Source: Gammaproteobacteria bacterium UBA7310
GTDB lineage: Bacteria; Pseudomonadota; Gammaproteobacteria; Pseudomonadales; Ketobacteraceae
Length of the DNA stretch: 64,000 nt
Direction: 5' to 3'
NCBI GenBank assembly: GCA_002471665.1
Contig: DKQK01000028.1
Span: 1 to 64,000, forward strand
Below, one piece after another: positions 50,978 to 59,997 of the stretch. Each line of letters starts with the position of its first letter. The first letter of the stretch is position 1. The notes beneath the pieces were generated by a model. The model saw nothing but the letters and a program-made list of their open reading frames with translations. It was not told the DNA's origin and did not search any database. A program made the position numbers and the translations under genes.

Positions 50978-51742
50978 ATGATTCACCCTACTTCCGTAGA
51001 ACTAAGCTGGTTCACCCTTTCCGCACGTGTGGATATACAAACTTTCGAGGATGTAGCAGCTAGGCTAAATGCGCTTACAATCTTACATAACCCAAATCAC
51101 CTTGTCAGAAAGGGATCGAATCTATTTGTTTTGGAAAAACCAGGAAATATTTCTGGTGCCTCAATTGAGATACGGCTTAAAAAGCAATGGGCGAAGCATT
51201 ACGTTCACGTTACATTTAAAAAAGTATCCACATCAACCAATGCTTTCATTTCACGAATTATAAAAGTGCTCGCCAGAGTCTATGGCGCAGAGGGGCTTGT
51301 TTTACTTTGGAAGCAATTCAGACTATCGGCAATCTCACTTTCATATTCGTTTCACAAGGCACCGAAACCTGAACAGATAAGAGTTCACATTGAAAACAAA
51401 CCTACTCCACTACCTGAAAGCAACATGATAAAGGTCGAGGTTTCCAATGCGGATATATCGGTTATATTTCAGCCACCAGAAACGAACGCCATGTCTAGAA
51501 TGACCTTAACGATTAATTTACAAACAAAAGCGCTAACCAAGAAATCAACAGAACAGCAAATATCCAACTATTTGTCTGTACTGAATTTGATCAAAATATA
51601 CGCTATGGAACTTTTTGCGAAAGTCGAAACGGATAATTCACAGGAACCCATTCATTTTTTGGGTATTTCAAAAAAACGCATATTCTTAGTGGAAAAACAA
51701 CTTTCCAAACTTTCAAAGAGGATATTGGCTGTAAAGGAATAG
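50978..51742 (+). CDS. Hypothetical protein
   Basis: This 254-residue basic protein has no signal peptide or membrane span. It has a beta-rich N-terminal half (ELSWFTLSARVDIQTFEDVA; NISGASIEIRLKKQWAKHYV) and a helical Lys-rich C-terminus (FLVEKQLSKLSKRILAVKE). I do not recognise the family. It is convergent with the Zn-ribbon gene. AT-rich codons match the element. Confidence 0.55.
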   Translation: MIHPTSVELSWFTLSARVDIQTFEDVAARLNALTILHNPNHLVRKGSNLFVLEKPGNISGASIEIRLKKQWAKHYVHVTFKKVSTSTNAFISRIIKVLARVYGAEGLVLLWKQFRLSAISLSYSFHKAPKPEQIRVHIENKPTPLPESNMIKVEVSNADISVIFQPPETNAMSRMTLTINLQTKALTKKSTEQQISNYLSVLNLIKIYAMELFAKVETDNSQEPIHFLGISKKRIFLVEKQLSKLSKRILAVKE

Positions 51743-51771
51743 TAAACCACGCAAGGTATAACAAGCACCAA

Positions 51772-52536
51772 TCATTCTTCGCTTTTTGACCTCGCTCTAT
51801 CAAATGCTATCGCCATAACACTTTTCTTATTACGTTGCTTCCGCGACCTAGATTTTTCAGATTTCTGGCTACTTGGCTTTGATTTAATATGGCTTTTTTT
51901 AACTGGTCTTGGTTTCCTTGCTTTTTTACCCTTATTTCTGATCGATTCCCCAGCCTCCATTGCGGACAGAAAGCCAAGCGCTGTATATTTACCCACACCA
52001 ATTATTGCAGATAATTCAAAAGCACCTTCGGTAGCTTTTCTTATATAACAGATGCTATCAGGTGAAAGCCCTGATCTTGCTTGACCTCGAATTAACGGCT
52101 GCGCGATATAAACCGACATTGGCTCTCCACTGAATTCACCGGTCACCTTAATCAACGTCGAATCTACACGGCCTGCCGCGCGAATAAAAAACGGCTCCCA
52201 GCCTTCAAGCTGCCACCTGTATTTCTTTCTTTGCTTCCGAGTTGGTTTTGCAGGTTTTGGCTGTAACAGCCTTTGCTGACTAGTACATGGGTGTCTAGGC
52301 CAAGGTGGTCCTAATTCATCAAAGTAGGCCCGCCCACCATTTGGGCAGCTGTAAAAGAAAACTCGCTGCCCACAAACAGGGCAATTTGCATTTGGGATGG
52401 TATAACTATGAAATGTCGCTGTAATAGGAGGGATGTTGCCATAGTTAAAGCTTGTTGCACTTGGGTTCCTGCCAGAATGGCCCTCACCACCCCATCCGCA
52501 TGTGCAATTTGGAGGATGATTCCAAGCGTTACACAC
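51772..52536 (-). CDS. Cys-rich zinc-ribbon protein with basic tail
   Basis: The protein has 254 residues from GTG 52536. It opens with CNAWNHPPNCTCGWGGEGH and has a zinc-ribbon knuckle pair, CPVCGQRVFFYSCPNGGRAYFDELG. A central globular part follows, then a strongly basic Ser/Lys/Arg-rich C-terminus, which suggests nucleic-acid binding. It is the third gene after the integrase and OGG-like genes (gap 19 bp). Function is unknown. Confidence 0.6.
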   Translation of the reverse strand: MCNAWNHPPNCTCGWGGEGHSGRNPSATSFNYGNIPPITATFHSYTIPNANCPVCGQRVFFYSCPNGGRAYFDELGPPWPRHPCTSQQRLLQPKPAKPTRKQRKKYRWQLEGWEPFFIRAAGRVDSTLIKVTGEFSGEPMSVYIAQPLIRGQARSGLSPDSICYIRKATEGAFELSAIIGVGKYTALGFLSAMEAGESIRNKGKKARKPRPVKKSHIKSKPSSQKSEKSRSRKQRNKKSVMAIAFDRARSKSEE

Positions 52537-52555
52537 TGCTACACACCTGTATCAG

Positions 52556-53194
52556 TCATCGCTTCAAATTTAGTCCAAATTCAAACAAAAACATTTCAAT
52601 ATTTTCACGACTCACATTGAGCGTAGCGCCTATATCATCAATCGTTTTTAAGTATTTGGGGTAGTTTGATATTGCATTGTGCATTCTAAGATTCGATATG
52701 GAAGAAAGCTCTTGGAAAGCACCCTTTCTAACAGTCTTAATAATTCTGTCATCCAAAATCAACGCTTTCGAACCATTTACATCTACATTTAAGAAATATA
52801 GAAATTTTGAGTAAGTTGACAGACCCAGACCAGAGAATGCGTTTAGTTTAGAAGAATGGCTTTTCCAATCATCAACCCCTTGTTTCGCTTCGCTTAACAA
52901 CTCGGCAATGGAATCAATATTTTTCGCAATATTATCAAAGTGGTTTCCTCGCATCCCCCTTGGATAGCCCCACAATATTACTGCAATTAGCAGCTTTTTG
53001 AGTCCCGCTTCCTTAGCAATAGTAAAAAGGTCGCCTCTACTCAACTCCAAACTTTCCTTCCCACAAAATAGCCCATGAAAAATTTGAGCTAGTTCTCCAC
53101 CTGAATTCCGGTACTTATGCCACGTTGAAGCTTTTGTCGAAAACGACTGACATTTAACAGGCATTGAATCTATTAAGGTTTGGAATTGCTGCAT
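52556..53194 (-). CDS. OGG-fold DNA glycosylase-like protein
   Basis: The 212-residue protein has the features of the bacterial '8-oxoguanine DNA glycosylase OGG fold' proteins: AVILWGYPRGMRG, a central helical region, GLSTYSKFLYFL, and KALILDDRIIKTV. The Asp pair in ILDDR and a helix-hairpin-like FSGLGLSTYSKF are plausible active parts, and glycosylase activity is unproven. It overlaps the integrase gene by 22 bp, so both are translated together. Confidence 0.68.
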   Translation of the reverse strand: MQQFQTLIDSMPVKCQSFSTKASTWHKYRNSGGELAQIFHGLFCGKESLELSRGDLFTIAKEAGLKKLLIAVILWGYPRGMRGNHFDNIAKNIDSIAELLSEAKQGVDDWKSHSSKLNAFSGLGLSTYSKFLYFLNVDVNGSKALILDDRIIKTVRKGAFQELSSISNLRMHNAISNYPKYLKTIDDIGATLNVSRENIEMFLFEFGLNLKR

Positions 53195-54402
53195 GCTTTG
53201 CCTTTTATAAGTTCATCTAAATGCAGCGCCCAGCGCTGCCACCACTCTTTTGCTTCTGAATCGTAGGAATGCCGGTCATAGATACCAGATACGCTAGAAT
53301 CTACGTGATTTAAAATTCGATCCTGCACAACCCGGCTACAACCAAGTTTTGCTAACCCCGTACCCACAGTTCGCCTTAGGTCATGAGATGTCCAATGATC
53401 TAACCCACTGTCACCACCATATTTAGAAACCTGCCAAACAATAGCGTGCTGGCGTATGGGCTTTGTCTTAGATACTTTGGACGGAAATAAAAATCCAGTA
53501 TCACTTTTTTCAATTGTAGACAGTATCTCAACAGCTTGCGTTGATAAGAATACTGTATGTGATAACCCGTTCTTAGTTTTGGGCAAATGCCACTCCCCAC
53601 GGTCAAGGTCAATGTTTTTCCATTCCATAGACACTACCTCGCCACCACGACACCCAGTCAGCAGCATGAGATTGAGGATGTTCTTCGCCGCTGGCGACAT
53701 TTTCGAATGAGGAAGCCATTTTAGAAACTTGGTCAGTTCAGCATCAGTAAAAACCCGTTTCCGGGCTGTCATCTTTGGCGTTTTAACTCCATAAGTAGGA
53801 TTCATAAAATCCATATCCACACGCCCAGCCGAAATCGCGTGCTCAAACGCGCCATTCAGTTCAACTTTAACCATCACCGCTATTCTGGGTGCTCTTTTGG
53901 CAATTTTCTGAATCAGATCATGTATGTGTGAGCGCCGAACATCCAACACAGGCATATTCCCAATATTGGGGGTGACATCGGCTTCAAGCATCCTGCGGCA
54001 CTCAATCTGCCCCTTCAAAATTCGGCGGTGCGCAATATGCTCATTCAGGTAATCTTCTATTAGCTGTGATACCAAATATGTTTTCTGGGCATTTTTTGCC
54101 CGCTTAGCCTTCTGCTTCTCTTCTTCAAGCTTTTTATACTCCTGCGGGTCACCATACTTCTCCCGAATTGTTTTTTGCTCCAGATGCGCGACACGGGCCT
54201 CAGTGAGTGACATTAGTGGATAGTTGCCGAGCTTGATCTGCTTGAGTTGCTTATCCTTACTACGGTAGCGATAAACCCAGGTCTTGGAACCGCCCTTGTT
54301 CACCACCAGCCTGAGCCCTCTATGAGCGCCCCGATCAACGAGAATGCCCTCTTTGTGTCGTTTCACTGTGAGCGCATCGAGCGGTTTGTTATCATCAGAC
54401 AT
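53173..54402 (-). CDS. Tyrosine integrase of the element (P4-like)
   Basis: This 409-residue integrase has an N-terminal DUF4102-like arm-binding domain (GLRLVVNKGGSKTWVYRYR), a core-binding domain, and a catalytic domain with Arg252 (LTGCRGGEV), His340-x-x-Arg343 (TSHDLRRT), His366 (ILNH) and nucleophile Tyr375. All residues needed for strand exchange are present. It lies 325 bp from attR and reads away from it. Its target is inside a protein-coding gene rather than a tRNA, which is less common for this group. AGGTGA precedes ATG 54402. Confidence 0.92.
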   Translation of the reverse strand: MSDDNKPLDALTVKRHKEGILVDRGAHRGLRLVVNKGGSKTWVYRYRSKDKQLKQIKLGNYPLMSLTEARVAHLEQKTIREKYGDPQEYKKLEEEKQKAKRAKNAQKTYLVSQLIEDYLNEHIAHRRILKGQIECRRMLEADVTPNIGNMPVLDVRRSHIHDLIQKIAKRAPRIAVMVKVELNGAFEHAISAGRVDMDFMNPTYGVKTPKMTARKRVFTDAELTKFLKWLPHSKMSPAAKNILNLMLLTGCRGGEVVSMEWKNIDLDRGEWHLPKTKNGLSHTVFLSTQAVEILSTIEKSDTGFLFPSKVSKTKPIRQHAIVWQVSKYGGDSGLDHWTSHDLRRTVGTGLAKLGCSRVVQDRILNHVDSSVSGIYDRHSYDSEAKEWWQRWALHLDELIKGKACSNSKP

Positions 54403-54716
54403 AACGCTTCACCTAAATGCTATTGATTATCATTACACCGCAATGTGCTCGATCTAATTACAGACTAGTCACATTAGACGTTTTTAACGTTCTCGCGCTG
54501 TAGTTTCACTTTGAAGCTTGATTTCAGTATAACTCACACTAGCAGCTACACTAATCGCAGCGATTCTGTGCGGCATGCTGAAACTCCGTGAAACAGATTG
54601 AGACACAAGCATTTAGCTGAACCAACACATAACATATTGATATATAAAGATATTATAAGTTTATTATGAACAAGAACAGCGACATAGCTGCTACAGACAT
54701 GTCTCAACACACCCCC
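54403..54716. other. Right-end non-coding region between integrase and attR
   Basis: No gene is seen. It is AT-rich with short repeats (AGACGTTTTTAACGTTCT; GCTGAAACTCCGTGAAACAG). It presumably holds integrase arm sites and the integrase promoter. No clear -35/-10 pair was found. Confidence 0.4.
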
Positions 54717-54727
54717 ATGATGCAGCA
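54717..54727 (+). repeat. attR: 11-bp direct repeat at the right element junction
   Basis: ATGATGCAGCA is identical to 31154-31164. Codons continue in phase (GAT GCA GCA AAC AGC) into the 3' half of the TPR/ankyrin gene. Confidence 0.8.
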
Positions 54728-55708
54728 AACAGCGTGCGCCATTATAAGATGGCTGCATTGAATGGGGCATTGCCGGCGTTGCCCCGCGCGGTGGCTTACG
54801 CTGAACTGGCTGAGAGTGAATGTAAAAAAGGCGCCGTTGATACAGCAAAACAATACTATTCGGAGATGGTGGCGCTGCAGCCGAACATCAGTTGGGCCCG
54901 GGGTAACCTGATTCCACGTATTCTGTTTGATTGCTCGGATCTTGCCTGGGCGGAGCAGGTGAGCAAAGAAACATTGGCGCAGTTAGACTACCCCGTGGCG
55001 AGGGAAGATTATGGCTGGGTACAGTTCGCCCGGGCGGCAAAGCTGCAGGCAGCCGGGCAGCAGCAAGAGGCGCTGCAGGTTTGGCAGCGGGCACTGGCGT
55101 TCGCCGACAATTATCAGAAATTCTATATTCGTGCGGCGGAGTTCAGCAACCACGATCTGTTTGCCGATATTTACCGTCAGCTGCCACACTTCGGTGAGGT
55201 GACAGCAACCGGTCGGGCCCATCGCGGCAAAACGATGTTACACCTGGCCATCAACGCACAGCGCCCCACCAACGTCCGCTGGTTGATTGATCAGGGTATG
55301 GCGATCGACACCCGCGATGATATGGGCCATACGCCATTGCATTACGCAGCACAAACCGGGCAGATCAAGGTGATGCAGTGGCTCACAGAGCGCGGTGCCG
55401 ATGTGAACGATGTTAGCGGTCCATCCGGGTTATCCCCGCTGATGCAGGCCATCGAATTTAAACAGAGTGATGCGGCACTTTGGCTGATGAACAATGGTGC
55501 GGATATTAATTACCGCATGCAAGCGGGGGTAACCCCGCTGGGACACGCGGTGAGCACAGGAAGCCTGAGCATCGCTGCAGCTCTGCTGAAAAGAGGCGCA
55601 GACCCCAGCGTGCGGTTGTATGATCAGTACACATTGCAACAGGCCGCAGTAGAATTAAACAACGACGCCATGCTGGCGTTGCTGAAGCAGTACCCGGGAA
55701 CGGAGTAG
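54728..55708 (+). pseudogene. 3' half of the interrupted TPR/ankyrin membrane protein gene
   Basis: From 54728 the frame reads NSVRHYKMAALNGALPALPR and continues as TPR helices (AVAYAELAESECKKG, LQVWQRALAFADNY). Three to four ankyrin repeats follow (TMLHLAINAQRPTNVRWLID; GHTPLHYAAQTGQIKVMQWL; and two more). It supplies 326 residues, and joined to the 292 from the left half it gives about 618. There is no proper start on this side, so this half is probably silent. Its repeats are well preserved. Confidence 0.85.
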
Positions 55709-55730
55709 GGTATCTGCCACCGCGGAAATG

Positions 55731-56531
55731 CTACAGATTGTTTTGGTTGGTGATGATTTCCTGGGGTGGATTCAACAGAGCCTGCTGCGCACTGCCGCTG
55801 CCACTCAATGCATAGTCAAACCAGTCCAGGATCACTTGCCTGGCGGCTTTGGAATTGTTGCTGCTGCCGGTATTGTTCATCCACTTCAGGTGATCGAAGT
55901 TCGCCAGTTGCATGTAGGCTTTGCTGATGCCGGCGGGAAGGTTGTCATAGGCACCGGCGGAAAAGCCCGGCGGTGCAACGATGTCATTCTGCCCCACCAG
56001 CAGTAATGTGTCTGCGGTCACGTTCGCCAGGTTTTCATTGGGCGAATAGGGAGCAAGGGCAACAATGGCGTCGATCGCGTCGGCCAGTTCATTGCCCACG
56101 TTCAAAACCGCACCACCACCCATGGAATAGCCCATTAAGGCGTACTTTTCCAGTCGCAGGTAGAGTGGGTTAGCGGGGTCCATATTGGCCGTCTGCATCA
56201 GATCGTAGCCCGATCGTTGGGCACTCTCATAACCGGGGACACTCAGGTTGTCCACGGCGGAAACAGTAAATACCACCATGTTGCCCTGCTCAACCAGATA
56301 CTGGGCCAGCCAATACATATTTTGTTGGTTATTGGTAAATCCACCCGACAGGGTGGTGGCGCGGTAGCTCTGCGAATTATCCGGTAAATCACAGGGATAA
56401 AATACCCGCGCGGAACTGATTCCCCCGCTTGGCTCGGCGTCGTAATAACATTCTGATCCACCCCCGCATCCGCCTAAGACCAGAAGCGGCAATACGAGAG
56501 AGACTAACTGCTTTATTGTATTTCTTTTCAT
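55731..56531 (-). CDS. Lipoprotein alpha/beta hydrolase (dienelactone/polyester hydrolase-like)
   Basis: The 266-residue precursor has a lipobox (LVLGGC, Cys22) and then a Gly-rich start. The hydrolase core shows nucleophile Ser136 in GYSMGGG, Asp183 in VGQNDIVAPP and His214 in NFDHLKW, a complete triad. FYPCDLP and TLSGGFTNNQQNMYWLAQYL fit the oxyanion part of dienelactone/PET-hydrolase-like enzymes. It is attached to the cell envelope and probably acts on esters. Substrate is unknown. Confidence 0.82.
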   Translation of the reverse strand: MKRNTIKQLVSLVLPLLVLGGCGGGSECYYDAEPSGGISSARVFYPCDLPDNSQSYRATTLSGGFTNNQQNMYWLAQYLVEQGNMVVFTVSAVDNLSVPGYESAQRSGYDLMQTANMDPANPLYLRLEKYALMGYSMGGGAVLNVGNELADAIDAIVALAPYSPNENLANVTADTLLLVGQNDIVAPPGFSAGAYDNLPAGISKAYMQLANFDHLKWMNNTGSSNNSKAARQVILDWFDYALSGSGSAQQALLNPPQEIITNQNNL

Positions 56532-56704
56532 GCGCGTGCCTTGCTTGTGAACGGTTGCCAGACAGGAGAGTGTAGAAATAATCGCCTGCGCACTAATAGG
56601 AATATTGGGACAGGTTTACGCTTTTATGACCTGCGGCCCGCTCTCAGAGCAACTTTTAAAAGGCTAAGCAAGCCCCTGGGAGTGGGCCACAGCCCCCTGT
56701 CGGG

Positions 56705-57493
56705 TTAGTTATAAAACGGGGATTGCATGGCGCGACTGGCCTGCTCGGTGGCAGTGGCATCGAATACCCGTGTATAGAAGGCCGCGTTCAGGGACTTGGC
56801 CTCTTGAGGAAAGTACTCCACCGCAAACTTCTGTGCGTTCTCCACCGTGTCAAAGGCATAAAAGCCACCTGGCGTGCCCGTGTGCAGGCCACTTAGCCAG
56901 GTTTTTGACAGCAAGCCGGGCTGCTTTTTCAGTTTGGGATTGATGTCACGCCAGGGGCCGTTATCAAACGGCGTGACGTTCAGCTGCACTTCGGTGTACA
57001 CGTAGGCGCCGGGTTTGGTGGCCGGGGTGTTGCCGTAGTATACGGAATTCATATCGCGGCTGGCGGATTCGGTTACGCTGGCATCAAACACGCGGGTGGT
57101 TTGGGCCACACCGAACCCCTTGGCCTCGTTGGGGAAATAATCGGTAACGAATTGCTGCGCGTGTGCAACGGAATCAAAAGCATAGAATCCGCCGCCGGAG
57201 CCATTGCCCACACCGGAAAGCCAGGTTTTATTGAGAAACCCGGGCTGTTGTTTTATGTCCTGATTGATTCTTTGCCAGGGAATTTGATCAAACGGCGTCG
57301 AGATTTGTAACTCGGTATAGACGTAGGCCATTGGGTTGCCGGTTTGCTGGCCGGGGTTTGTCTCCGCGGCGGTGACGAGTGCATGAGCGCTGAGCAGAGG
57401 GATCAGGGCCAGAGCCGCGGCGCTTTTGCCGAGAAACGAACGTCGGCTTTTTGTGTGCTGGTTGGTTTGTGCTGGTTTCAGTGGCGTGTACAT
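56705..57493 (-). CDS. Tat-exported protein with two tandem YdhR-like domains
   Basis: The 262-residue precursor has a twin-arginine signal (SRRSFLGKSAAALALIPLLS). Two ~100-residue homologous domains follow, each starting YVYTE and running through WLSG and GGFYAFD to TRVFDA (about 57-155 and 163-260). The units resemble YdhR/antibiotic monooxygenase-type ferredoxin folds, which are normally dimers; here a fused dimer is exported. AAGGAGA precedes the ATG. It is divergent from, and likely repressed by, the TetR protein. Confidence 0.75.
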   Translation of the reverse strand: MYTPLKPAQTNQHTKSRRSFLGKSAAALALIPLLSAHALVTAAETNPGQQTGNPMAYVYTELQISTPFDQIPWQRINQDIKQQPGFLNKTWLSGVGNGSGGGFYAFDSVAHAQQFVTDYFPNEAKGFGVAQTTRVFDASVTESASRDMNSVYYGNTPATKPGAYVYTEVQLNVTPFDNGPWRDINPKLKKQPGLLSKTWLSGLHTGTPGGFYAFDTVENAQKFAVEYFPQEAKSLNAAFYTRVFDATATEQASRAMQSPFYN

Positions 57494-57516
57494 GGGAATC
57501 TCCTTTTGCCAATTAT

Positions 57517-57598
57517 ATAACGATCACTATATAATGATCGTTATCGGAATATTTAAATAACGATCGTTATAAGTCAATCATTAAATAGCGATCGTTAT
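57517..57598. promoter_or_regulatory. Three ATAACGATCGTTAT-type operators between Tat gene and tetR
   Basis: The palindrome ATAACGATCGTTAT is perfect at 57557-57570 and nearly so at 57585-57598 (ATAGCG half). A spread version, ATAACGATCA ... TGATCGTTAT, occupies 57517-57544. TTGCCA-N18-TATAAT (57506-57535, rightward) overlaps the first site, and a leftward TTGACT lies between the second and third. This is the typical layout for a TetR repressor acting on itself and the divergent gene. Confidence 0.8.
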
Positions 57599-57630
57599 AT
57601 TAATTTTTTATGACAAGTCAGGTAACCGTT

Positions 57631-58233
57631 ATGCGACGTAAAGGTGTCAACAAAGAAGAAACCCGCCGCAAGGTGCTGGATTCCGCCAGTAAAAGCTTCC
57701 GCAAGCACGGTTATGCCGGTATTGGTGTGGATTATCTGGCCAAGTCCGCCGGAGTCACTTCCGGGGCCATTTATTCCCACTTTGGATCCAAAGAAGGTGC
57801 CTTTGATGAGGTGCTGGCCGAGGGCCTGGAAGAAGTAATTACCAATCTGCCGCAGTTTCAACAGCAATACGGGGCCGACTGGGTGAAGGAGTTTGCCCAT
57901 TACTACATGACTGAAGCCCATCGACAGGATCTGGAGTGCGGCTGTGCCATGGCATCGCTTACCCCTGAGGTGGTGCGCTTTGGTGATGAGGTGCACGGGG
58001 CCTATGAGCGTAAGATGCAGGTCATCGTCGATATTGCCGCCCGTGGTCTGGCGGGTGCCGTCGAGCAGGAGCGTCGCGCCCGCGCCTGGTCCATGTTGAG
58101 CGTTTTGATCGGTGGCATCACCGTATCGCGGGCCATGCAAAGCCGGCAGGCTGCCCGGGAAGTGGCCGCGGCCATTGCGGAGGCGGCCGTTAGAGCGGCG
58201 GGAAAAACCCGGGTAAAACCGTTGCCGGGTTAA
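57631..58233 (+). CDS. TetR-family transcriptional repressor
   Basis: This 200-residue regulator has an N-terminal helix-turn-helix (YAGIGVDYLAKSAGVTSGAI, then YSHFGSKEGAFDEVL), the TetR signature. The ligand domain contains Cys-Gly-Cys (LECGCAMASL), which might sense oxidants or metals. ATG 57631 with CAGGT upstream is preferred over ATG 57610, which has no ribosome site. The three palindromes upstream are its probable operators. Confidence 0.85.
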   Translation: MRRKGVNKEETRRKVLDSASKSFRKHGYAGIGVDYLAKSAGVTSGAIYSHFGSKEGAFDEVLAEGLEEVITNLPQFQQQYGADWVKEFAHYYMTEAHRQDLECGCAMASLTPEVVRFGDEVHGAYERKMQVIVDIAARGLAGAVEQERRARAWSMLSVLIGGITVSRAMQSRQAAREVAAAIAEAAVRAAGKTRVKPLPG

Positions 58234-58238
58234 AGCCT

Positions 58239-59144
58239 TTACGCCCCGTCTTCACCCAGCGTTTGCGCCAGAAAATCGAATACCGCCCGTACCCGTTTGT
58301 TCATGCGCAACTCGCGGTGGGATACCAGCCACATCTCCCCTTTATAGAATGCGCCGTGCCGGGCCAGCACCTTCTCCACCGCGGGCTCCTGATCCCCGAT
58401 GGTCGTGGGCATGACACCGATGCCCAGGCCCTGTTTGGTCAACGCCCAATGCACCAGGTGGCTGTCGGGATTCACACAGAAATTCGCGTCTGTGATGTGC
58501 AGCCCGTGTTCTGCCAGGCTCTGGATATAGCCCCGGTTATCGCCCCCGTTAAAGCCAATAAACCGGGCCTGCGCCAGGGCTTGCAGTGTTAACGGTTGCG
58601 GCAGTGTGCCCAGGTAGTCCGGGGTGGCGTACAAGGCTGCAGTGATGTCCGATAGTTTGCGGGCAATCAGGTCCGGTTGAGTGGGGCGGTAGGAGCGGAT
58701 GGCGATGTCCGCCTCGCGGCGTTTCAGGTCGCTGCTGTCATTGGATGCGATCAGCTCAATAACGATGCTGGGATGGTGCTGATTCAGCTTTTTGATCAGT
58801 GCGGGCAATACCATCATGGCCATCACCTCGGTGGCGGAAATGCACACCCGGCCGGCGATGGAGTTGGAGTGCCCGGAGGCGGCCAATGATAAATCCATGG
58901 CCGCCTCGCCCATGGCCCGCACGTGCTCCACCAGTTGCGCGCCACCGGGGGTGAGTTGCAGGCCCTGGCCGTTGCGCTCGAACAGGGCAATACCCAGTTC
59001 TTGCTCCAGGGCCGATACCTGCCGCCCGAGGGTGGGCTGGGACATACCCAAAGCCCGCGCCGCCGCCGACAGTGAACCTTCTTCCACGGTCACCAGAAAG
59101 GCGCGGGCGCGGTTCCAATCAAATCTAAGGGGGCGCCAGTCCAT
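58239..59144 (-). CDS. LysR-family regulator
   Basis: This 301-residue regulator has an N-terminal winged helix (FLVTVEEGSLSAAARALGMS; TLGRQVSALEQELG) and a periplasmic-binding-like effector domain. The start at 59144 has AAGGAA upstream. It is convergent with tetR (5 bp apart) and divergent from the methyltransferase gene, which it may control. Confidence 0.87.
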   Translation of the reverse strand: MDWRPLRFDWNRARAFLVTVEEGSLSAAARALGMSQPTLGRQVSALEQELGIALFERNGQGLQLTPGGAQLVEHVRAMGEAAMDLSLAASGHSNSIAGRVCISATEVMAMMVLPALIKKLNQHHPSIVIELIASNDSSDLKRREADIAIRSYRPTQPDLIARKLSDITAALYATPDYLGTLPQPLTLQALAQARFIGFNGGDNRGYIQSLAEHGLHITDANFCVNPDSHLVHWALTKQGLGIGVMPTTIGDQEPAVEKVLARHGAFYKGEMWLVSHRELRMNKRVRAVFDFLAQTLGEDGA

Positions 59145-59281
59145 GGGAATTCCTTCAAATGTGGGGTAGCCAGCCAACAACCTATACGAATATGAATAGC
59201 TTAAATGCAGTTTTGGCAATATCAAGTGCAAAAATGCATGGCTAGAATGCGTATCAACCTAATCAGGAGGCAAGCGCCACC

Positions 59282-59908
59282 ATGGATCATTCAACTGCTT
59301 ATTGGGACCGTATTGCAGAACGCTACGCCCGCCAACCGATTGCCAACCAGGCGGAGTATGCCAAGAAACTGGAGGTGACCCAAGGTTATCTGACGCCGGA
59401 TATGCGGGTGCTGGAGTTTGGTTGCGGTACCGGCTCCACGGCCCTGATTCATGCACCACTGGTGCGCGACTATACCGCCATCGATAACGCCCCGGGGATG
59501 ATTGAGGTGGCCAAGCGGAAATTGTCGGAGGCAGGGCTTCCCCAGCTGCATTTTCAGGTGGCTGAGCTGAAAGAGTTTGCCGCTCAAGCAGGGCAATATG
59601 ATGCGGTATTGGGGTTGAATGTACTGCATTTACTGGAAGATAAAGACCAGGCCATCGCCCAGGTGTACACCTTGCTTAAACCAGGGGGGGTGTTTGTCAG
59701 CAGTACCGCCTGTTTGCAGCAGGGGCTTAATGTCTATCGGCTTATTGCGCCGTTTACCCGCTTTTTTAAATTGCCCAGGGTATGCGTGTTCAGCCGCAAA
59801 GCGCTGGAATCCAGTCTGCAGCAGGTGGGATTCAGGATTGCGTATCGCTGGGTACCGGAGGGAAACCGGTTGGTGTATTTTGTGGTGGCCGTGAAGCCCG
59901 ATACTTAA
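59282..59908 (+). CDS. Class I SAM-dependent methyltransferase
   Basis: This 208-residue enzyme has motif I VLEFGCGTGSTAL, an acidic DYTAIDNAPGM, a post-I GLNVLHLLED and LLKPGGVFVSS. It is similar to small ubiquinone/small-molecule methyltransferases. AGGAGG lies upstream of ATG 59282. The substrate is unknown. Its position divergent from LysR suggests regulation by it. Confidence 0.83.
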   Translation: MDHSTAYWDRIAERYARQPIANQAEYAKKLEVTQGYLTPDMRVLEFGCGTGSTALIHAPLVRDYTAIDNAPGMIEVAKRKLSEAGLPQLHFQVAELKEFAAQAGQYDAVLGLNVLHLLEDKDQAIAQVYTLLKPGGVFVSSTACLQQGLNVYRLIAPFTRFFKLPRVCVFSRKALESSLQQVGFRIAYRWVPEGNRLVYFVVAVKPDT

Positions 59909-59997
59909 TGATATTTAACGTCAGCACGAATTTATTTTCATGTTCCCCAACAACAGCCGGCTATAAAATTTCGCTCCCTTCCATACTGGATCAGCGT

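Larger units (their letters stand above)
31165..54727. mobile_element. Integrative element of ~23.6 kb carrying a biosynthetic cluster
   Basis: Boundaries come from three facts. The TPR/ankyrin gene stops making sense at 31164 and resumes in the same phase at 54728. An 11-bp direct repeat marks both points. A tyrosine integrase gene lies at the right end and reads inward (away from the right junction). The interior is visibly AT-richer than both flanks. Cargo: the aminocyclitol-like cluster (31.7-46.8 kb), small hypothetical genes, AlpA-like regulator, Rep-like initiator, toxin tip with SUKH immunity, Zn-ribbon protein, and OGG-like glycosylase. No conjugation genes are seen, so transfer would need a helper. 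Both halves of the host gene look undamaged, suggesting recent arrival. Confidence 0.85.
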
